64,000 nt of DNA from Euphorbia lathyris (taxonomy: Eukaryota; Streptophyta; Magnoliopsida; Malpighiales; Euphorbiaceae): NCBI RefSeq assembly GCF_963576675.1, contig NC_088915.1, positions 87,987,501 to 88,051,500 on the forward strand, given 5' to 3'. Made by a program: the position numbers and the translations under genes. Shown here piece by piece: positions 63,946 to 64,000 of the stretch. Every line of letters begins with the position of its first letter. Position 1 is the stretch's first letter. The notes beneath the pieces were generated by a model. It ran no database searches. It saw nothing but the letters and a program-made list of their open reading frames with translations, and was not told the DNA's origin.

Positions 63946-64000
63946 TTAAGAACAATCCGCATTCGGGCGTAACATATTGAATAAATGTAATAATTGAATA

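Overview
The window is nuclear DNA of a eudicot plant, from a repeat-rich, gene-poor region. The evidence is GT-AG introns, an R3-MYB gene of the CAPRICE/TRYPTICHON type, the plant-specific TYW3-kelch-TYW2 fusion gene, an Au-type SINE, an Athila-type retrotransposon primer site matching plant tRNA-Asp, and many MITEs. I cannot name the species.

Only two genes look like ordinary host genes. The first (7639-10681, +, 3 exons, 72 aa) encodes a single-repeat R3-MYB repressor of the trichome/root-hair patterning class. The second (42570-52461, +, 9 exons, about 1064 aa by my splice model) encodes a trifunctional wybutosine-synthesis protein that modifies tRNA-Phe position 37. Its promoter has telo-box and site II motifs, as expected of a translation-related gene. 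Nearly every long intron of both genes holds transposon sequence. An unrecognised gene-like unit occurs twice in a tandem duplication at 690-3685; one copy is frameshifted.

Most of the rest is nested transposons whose ends can be read with target-site duplications (TSDs). A CACTA element (12438-26394, TSD caa) carries a broken copy of a KH-domain RNA-binding gene and was itself hit by a 9.1 kb Athila-like element A (15721-24813, TSD gtgga). Element A has no gag or pol but two diverged copies of a plant transposon-protein ORF. Element B (27098-32692, minus strand, TSD tatca) has LTRs of the same family but keeps only gag-protease. The LTRs of A and B carry a conserved perfect-stem hairpin that also recurs inside A between its two ORFs. 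Element B sits in older decayed sequence that includes Ty1-copia RT/RNase H remnants.

At 37935-42360 is a 4.4 kb Mutator-like element (10-bp TSD) with a mudrA transposase interrupted by one in-frame stop, arranged tail-to-tail with a DUF1985-type gene fragment, and with arrays of an AAATGCGAC motif near both ends. It lies about 200 bp upstream of the wybutosine gene. Further right are an RTE-type LINE interrupted by a Mutator-like foldback (53163-54713) whose sister copy is nested in another foldback at 5273-6790; a Pack-MULE with a GRF zinc-finger fragment (57050-58062); a long AT-rich inverted repeat; and a four-exon transposon gene of the 'putative gypsy type transposon' class (61022-63347), followed by an 83-bp tandem repeat.

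All coordinates, splice sites and translations were read by eye. No database search was run.
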